Assembly (NCBI GenBank): GCA_012964965.1
Contig: DTTB01000132.1
Coordinates: forward strand, 1 to 6,782
Direction of reading: 5' to 3'
DNA: 6,782 nt
Source of the DNA: Candidatus Nitrosopelagicus sp.
Lineage (GTDB): Archaea > Thermoproteota > Nitrososphaeria > Nitrososphaerales > Nitrosopumilaceae
Shown: positions 4,017 through 6,782 of the stretch, piece after piece
How the letters are laid out: each line of letters opens with the position of its first letter
Numbering within the stretch: the first letter of the stretch is position 1
The notes under the pieces: model-generated
Told to the model about the DNA's origin: nothing
What the model saw: the letters and a program-made list of their open reading frames with translations, nothing else
Database searches by the model: none
Made by a program: the position numbers and the translations under genes

Positions 4017-6674
4017 CTAGATTTTTTTTGATTTTTGATTGATTGTGGCTTGTGCTGCTGCAATTATTGCAATAGGAATTCGGTGTGGTGATGCACTTAC
4101 ATATGATATGCCAGCTGAATGGCAGAATTTGATAGAGTTTGGATCTCCTCCATGTTCACCGCATATGCCAATTTCCAAGTCTTTCTTAATCGCTCTACCT
4201 TGTTTGATTCCAATCTTCATTAAATTGCCTACACCATTTACGTCAATTGATTGGAATGGACTAGTCTCAAGTAGTTCCTTTTCAATGTATTCTGGGAGAA
4301 ATTTACCTTCTACGTCTTCTCTGCTAAAGCTAAATACTGCTTGTGTAAGGTCGTTTGTGCCAAAACTGAAAAATTCTGCAGTTTTGGCTATTTCGTTTGC
4401 TGTAAGGCAGGCACGGACAACTTCAAGCATAGTTCCAAAATTAACATTTATTTTCATCTTGTATTTTTTCTGTATTTCAGACTTCACTTCACGATAAATG
4501 TCCTCAATATGATTTAGCTCAGCAATACTTCCAACCTGTGGGATCATTATCTGTGGTTTAGCGTTCACATTTTTCTTTACAAGATCCACCGTTGCCTCAA
4601 AAACTGCAGTAATCTGCATTCTGTAAATTTCTGGATATGTGATTCCAATACGAACACCACGATGTCCCATCATTGGGTTGATTTCTGAGAGTTCTTTTGC
4701 TCTTTCTAAAACTTTTTTTGTCTCAGTAAGGTCTTCACTATTTTTATTTTTGTAGATTTTGTCCATAAGATCTTCTGGGTTTGGTAGAAATTCATGTAGT
4801 GGCGGATCTAAGAGTCGAATTGTCACTTTATAACCCTCCATAGCTTTTAGTATCTGAATAAAGTCGCTTTTTTGCAGTTGACCAAGTTTTTTGAGAATTT
4901 CCTTTCTTTGTTTAACGTTTGCAGCCATAATCATATCAATAAATAGCCCAATTCGGTCAGTTGCGTTAAACATTCTTTCTGTCCTGCAAAGACCGATTCC
5001 TTGTGCACCGAACTTCCTTGCAAGCTTTGCTGCATCTGGCGTGTCAGCGTTTGCTCTAACTCCAAGTTTTTTCTTACTTTGGGCCCATGATAAGATGGTC
5101 TGAAAATCCTTTGTTACTTGAGGTTCTACTGTTGGTAGGTTACCAATGTAAACTTCACCAGTGCTTCCGTTAATTGTGATTGGTTCACCTTCTAAAACCG
5201 TAATTCCATTCGCAACGCATTTGTTATTATCATAATCAATTTTCAGGTCAGAGCATCCCACAATACATGGTTTTCCCATGCCTCTTGATACTATAGCAGC
5301 ATGTGATGATTTGCCTCCTTGACTGGTTAATATTCCCTCTGAGGAAAAGAACGCAGGAACGTCTTCCGGCTTTGTTTCCCTGCGTAACAGGATAACTTTT
5401 TTGTTATTCTCGCCCATCATTATTGCACGTTTTACGTTAAATACAGCAACACCACTGGCAGCACCAGGTGATGCCGCAATTCCTTTTGCGAACCTTTCAA
5501 ATCCTTTTACCTTGTTTTGATCAATAGTTTTGTGTAGTAATGCCTCTAATTGTTGAGCTGGTATTCTTGTAAGTGCCCTATCTTTGTTAATCAGATTCTC
5601 TTTCACCATTTCAACTGATGTTTTCACCAATGCACCAGCACTCATCTTTGCAGTTCTTGTCTGCAAAAGATAAAATTTTCCCTGTTCGATTGTAAACTCT
5701 ATATCTTGAACCTCACGGAAATGTTTTTCAAGCTTATGGCATGCGTTAGTTAGCTCCTTGTATGATTTTGGCATGTCAGTCTTTAACTGTGATATGTCAT
5801 TACCAGTCCTGACACCTGCTACTACATCTTCACCTTGTGCATTTAGTAGGTATTCCCCTTCAATCTCCTTCTTACCATTATGTCCATTTCTTGTAAATAC
5901 GACACCGGTTGCACTGTTGTTTCCCATATTACCAAATACCATGGTTACAACATTTACTGCGGTTCCATCTGCAATATCCCTAGTAATGTTATTTTTCTCT
6001 CTGTATATGATAGCTCTTTCACCCATCCAACTTTTGAAGACAGCTTCAACTGCTAACTGCAATTGCTCGTTAGGATTTGATGGAAATTTTCGCCTAGTAT
6101 GATTTTCACAAATTTTTTTGTATTCAGTTACAACTCTTTTAAGTGAATCAACATCAAGTTGGCTATCATTTGTAACGCTTTGTTTCTTCTTTGCTGCGTC
6201 TAAAACCTTGTCAAATTTTTCATCACTAACACCAAACACGACCTTTCCAAATAGTTGTATGAATCTGCGATAGGAATCCCATGTAAACCTAGGATTGTTT
6301 GTTTTCTTTGCTAATCCTAAAACTGTTTGATCATTTAATCCTAAATTTAAAATTGTATCCATCATTCCCGGCATCGAAATTGCTGCACCTGAACGAACAG
6401 AGACCAAAAGTGGGTTATTTGCAGAATTCCATTTTTTACCAGTCTTTTTTTCAATCTTTGTGATGTTTCGCATTACTTCAGGAATAACATTTTTTGGAAG
6501 TTTTCTTCCATTTTCATAGTATTGATTACAAACCTGTGTTGTGATTGTAAAACCAGGCGGAACTGAAAGCTTTAGGCGTGTCATCTCGCTTAGACCTACT
6601 CCTTTTCCGCCAAGAAGCATCCTGTTTTTACTGTTTGCCTCTTCAAAAGAGTAAACTGATTTTAATTTTGCCAT
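4017..6674 (-). CDS. ppdK: Pyruvate, phosphate dikinase (PPDK)
   Basis: PPDK converts pyruvate, ATP and Pi to phosphoenolpyruvate, AMP and PPi, reversibly; in autotrophic archaea this feeds gluconeogenesis. The 885 residues are full length. The N-terminal ATP-grasp domain shows LLGGKGVGL (20-28), SVRSGAAISMPGMMDTI (92-108) and QGEDVVAGVRT (280-290), ending with EFTIEQGKFYLLQTR (326-340). The swivelling domain has the phospho-histidine in QGGKSSHAAIVSRGMG (452-467, His458). The C-terminal PEP/pyruvate barrel has GLCRTERMF (561-569), RLLDPPLHEF (620-629), GHRGVRIG (670-677), the metal ligand in GTMLE (Glu751), FGTNDLTQ (771-778) and GICGEHGGDP (836-845). Two sites depart from the norm. The usual YVSCSPFR is YVSASPHR (858-865), so the catalytic Cys is Ala861. 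The usual RGGMTSH is QGGKSSH. The ATG at 6674 follows tpiA by 27 bases and has a TATA-like box about 28 bases upstream. Confidence 0.95.
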   Translation of the reverse strand: MAKLKSVYSFEEANSKNRMLLGGKGVGLSEMTRLKLSVPPGFTITTQVCNQYYENGRKLPKNVIPEVMRNITKIEKKTGKKWNSANNPLLVSVRSGAAISMPGMMDTILNLGLNDQTVLGLAKKTNNPRFTWDSYRRFIQLFGKVVFGVSDEKFDKVLDAAKKKQSVTNDSQLDVDSLKRVVTEYKKICENHTRRKFPSNPNEQLQLAVEAVFKSWMGERAIIYREKNNITRDIADGTAVNVVTMVFGNMGNNSATGVVFTRNGHNGKKEIEGEYLLNAQGEDVVAGVRTGNDISQLKTDMPKSYKELTNACHKLEKHFREVQDIEFTIEQGKFYLLQTRTAKMSAGALVKTSVEMVKENLINKDRALTRIPAQQLEALLHKTIDQNKVKGFERFAKGIAASPGAASGVAVFNVKRAIMMGENNKKVILLRRETKPEDVPAFFSSEGILTSQGGKSSHAAIVSRGMGKPCIVGCSDLKIDYDNNKCVANGITVLEGEPITINGSTGEVYIGNLPTVEPQVTKDFQTILSWAQSKKKLGVRANADTPDAAKLARKFGAQGIGLCRTERMFNATDRIGLFIDMIMAANVKQRKEILKKLGQLQKSDFIQILKAMEGYKVTIRLLDPPLHEFLPNPEDLMDKIYKNKNSEDLTETKKVLERAKELSEINPMMGHRGVRIGITYPEIYRMQITAVFEATVDLVKKNVNAKPQIMIPQVGSIAELNHIEDIYREVKSEIQKKYKMKINVNFGTMLEVVRACLTANEIAKTAEFFSFGTNDLTQAVFSFSREDVEGKFLPEYIEKELLETSPFQSIDVNGVGNLMKIGIKQGRAIKKDLEIGICGEHGGDPNSIKFCHSAGISYVSASPHRIPIAIIAAAQATINQKSKKI

Positions 6675-6699
6675 GTTAGGTTGATTCGATTTGAGCTGT

Positions 6700-6707
6700 T
6701 TTTAAAT
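6700..6707 (-). promoter_or_regulatory. TATA-like box of ppdK
   Basis: On the minus strand TTTAAAAA overlaps the stop codon of the preceding gene and is centred about 28 bases before the ppdK ATG. The 24 bases between (CAGCTC...CCTAAC) contain no Shine-Dalgarno motif. Leaderless ppdK transcription is likely, in addition to any read-through from the upstream gene. Confidence 0.4.
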
Positions 6708-6782
6708 TAATGCCCTTGAAAATTCACCAATTATCTTTTCCCAGTTTTTTGCTTTAACAATTCCGCTTGCTACCAGTATTCC
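6702..6782 (-). CDS. tpiA: Triosephosphate isomerase, C-terminal fragment (partial)
   Basis: Only the last 26 codons are in the window, running in from the right edge to TAA at 6702-6704. The fragment begins GILVASGIVKAKNWEKII. Archaeal triosephosphate isomerases end with a very similar block: G-V-L-V/L-A-S-x-x-V-K-A-K-D, the last strand and phosphate-binding turn of the TIM barrel, followed by a short helix. The enzyme interconverts glyceraldehyde 3-phosphate and dihydroxyacetone phosphate. Its position 27 bases ahead of ppdK on the same strand suits a gluconeogenic pair. The call rests on a short stretch recognised from memory; other phosphate-binding TIM-barrel enzymes are possible. Confidence 0.6.
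   Translation of the reverse strand, partial: GILVASGIVKAKNWEKIIGEFSRALI

Noticed and set aside
4039..4497. 152-codon plus-strand open frame opposite the end of ppdK
   Set aside because: It is antisense to the most conserved part of PPDK; the hydrophobic, Cys/Ser-rich translation is typical of shadow frames.
5758..6102. 114-codon plus-strand open frame opposite ppdK
   Set aside because: It is antisense to conserved PPDK sequence, with no start signals or family resemblance.

Overview
The window looks like a piece of an ammonia-oxidising archaeon (Thaumarchaeota/Nitrososphaerota, Nitrosopumilus- or Nitrosarchaeum-like). This is inferred from the AT-rich DNA, the archaeal XRE-HTH plus CBS regulator, an archaeal-type triosephosphate isomerase tail, and start codons that lack Shine-Dalgarno motifs but have a TATA-like box about 26-30 bases upstream, which is the signature of leaderless archaeal transcription.

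Layout. (1) Bases 1-614 hold no confident gene. They hold a possible gene tail at the left edge, several strong inverted repeats, and a candidate short minus-strand transcription unit: a TATA box, a near-perfect 27-base palindrome, a 33-codon CxxC mini-ORF with a slippery A-AAA-AAG run, and a 12-bp hairpin followed by a T run. (2) Bases 615-3394 (+) are a tight urease-maturation operon in the order ureE-ureF-ureG-ureD; the genes overlap or are separated by only 14 bases. The structural subunits ureABC are not in the window. (3) Bases 3401-3958 (-) encode an XRE-type HTH regulator with two CBS domains, convergent with ureD and only 6 bases from it. (4) Bases 4017-6674 (-) encode pyruvate, phosphate dikinase. 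(5) Bases 6702-6782 (-) are the last 26 codons of what looks like archaeal triosephosphate isomerase.

How the parts work together. UreD, UreF, UreG and UreE load nickel into urease, so that urea can serve as a source of ammonia (and CO2) for the nitrifier. The minus-strand block is gluconeogenic: PPDK makes phosphoenolpyruvate from pyruvate, and triosephosphate isomerase acts higher in the same path, which runs from the products of autotrophic CO2 fixation to sugars. The HTH-CBS protein directly behind ppdK is a good candidate for an adenylate-sensing regulator of itself and perhaps of this block.

The points most worth a second look are the PPDK active site, where the usual proton-donor cysteine is alanine, and the unexplained mini-transcript and palindrome upstream of ureE.
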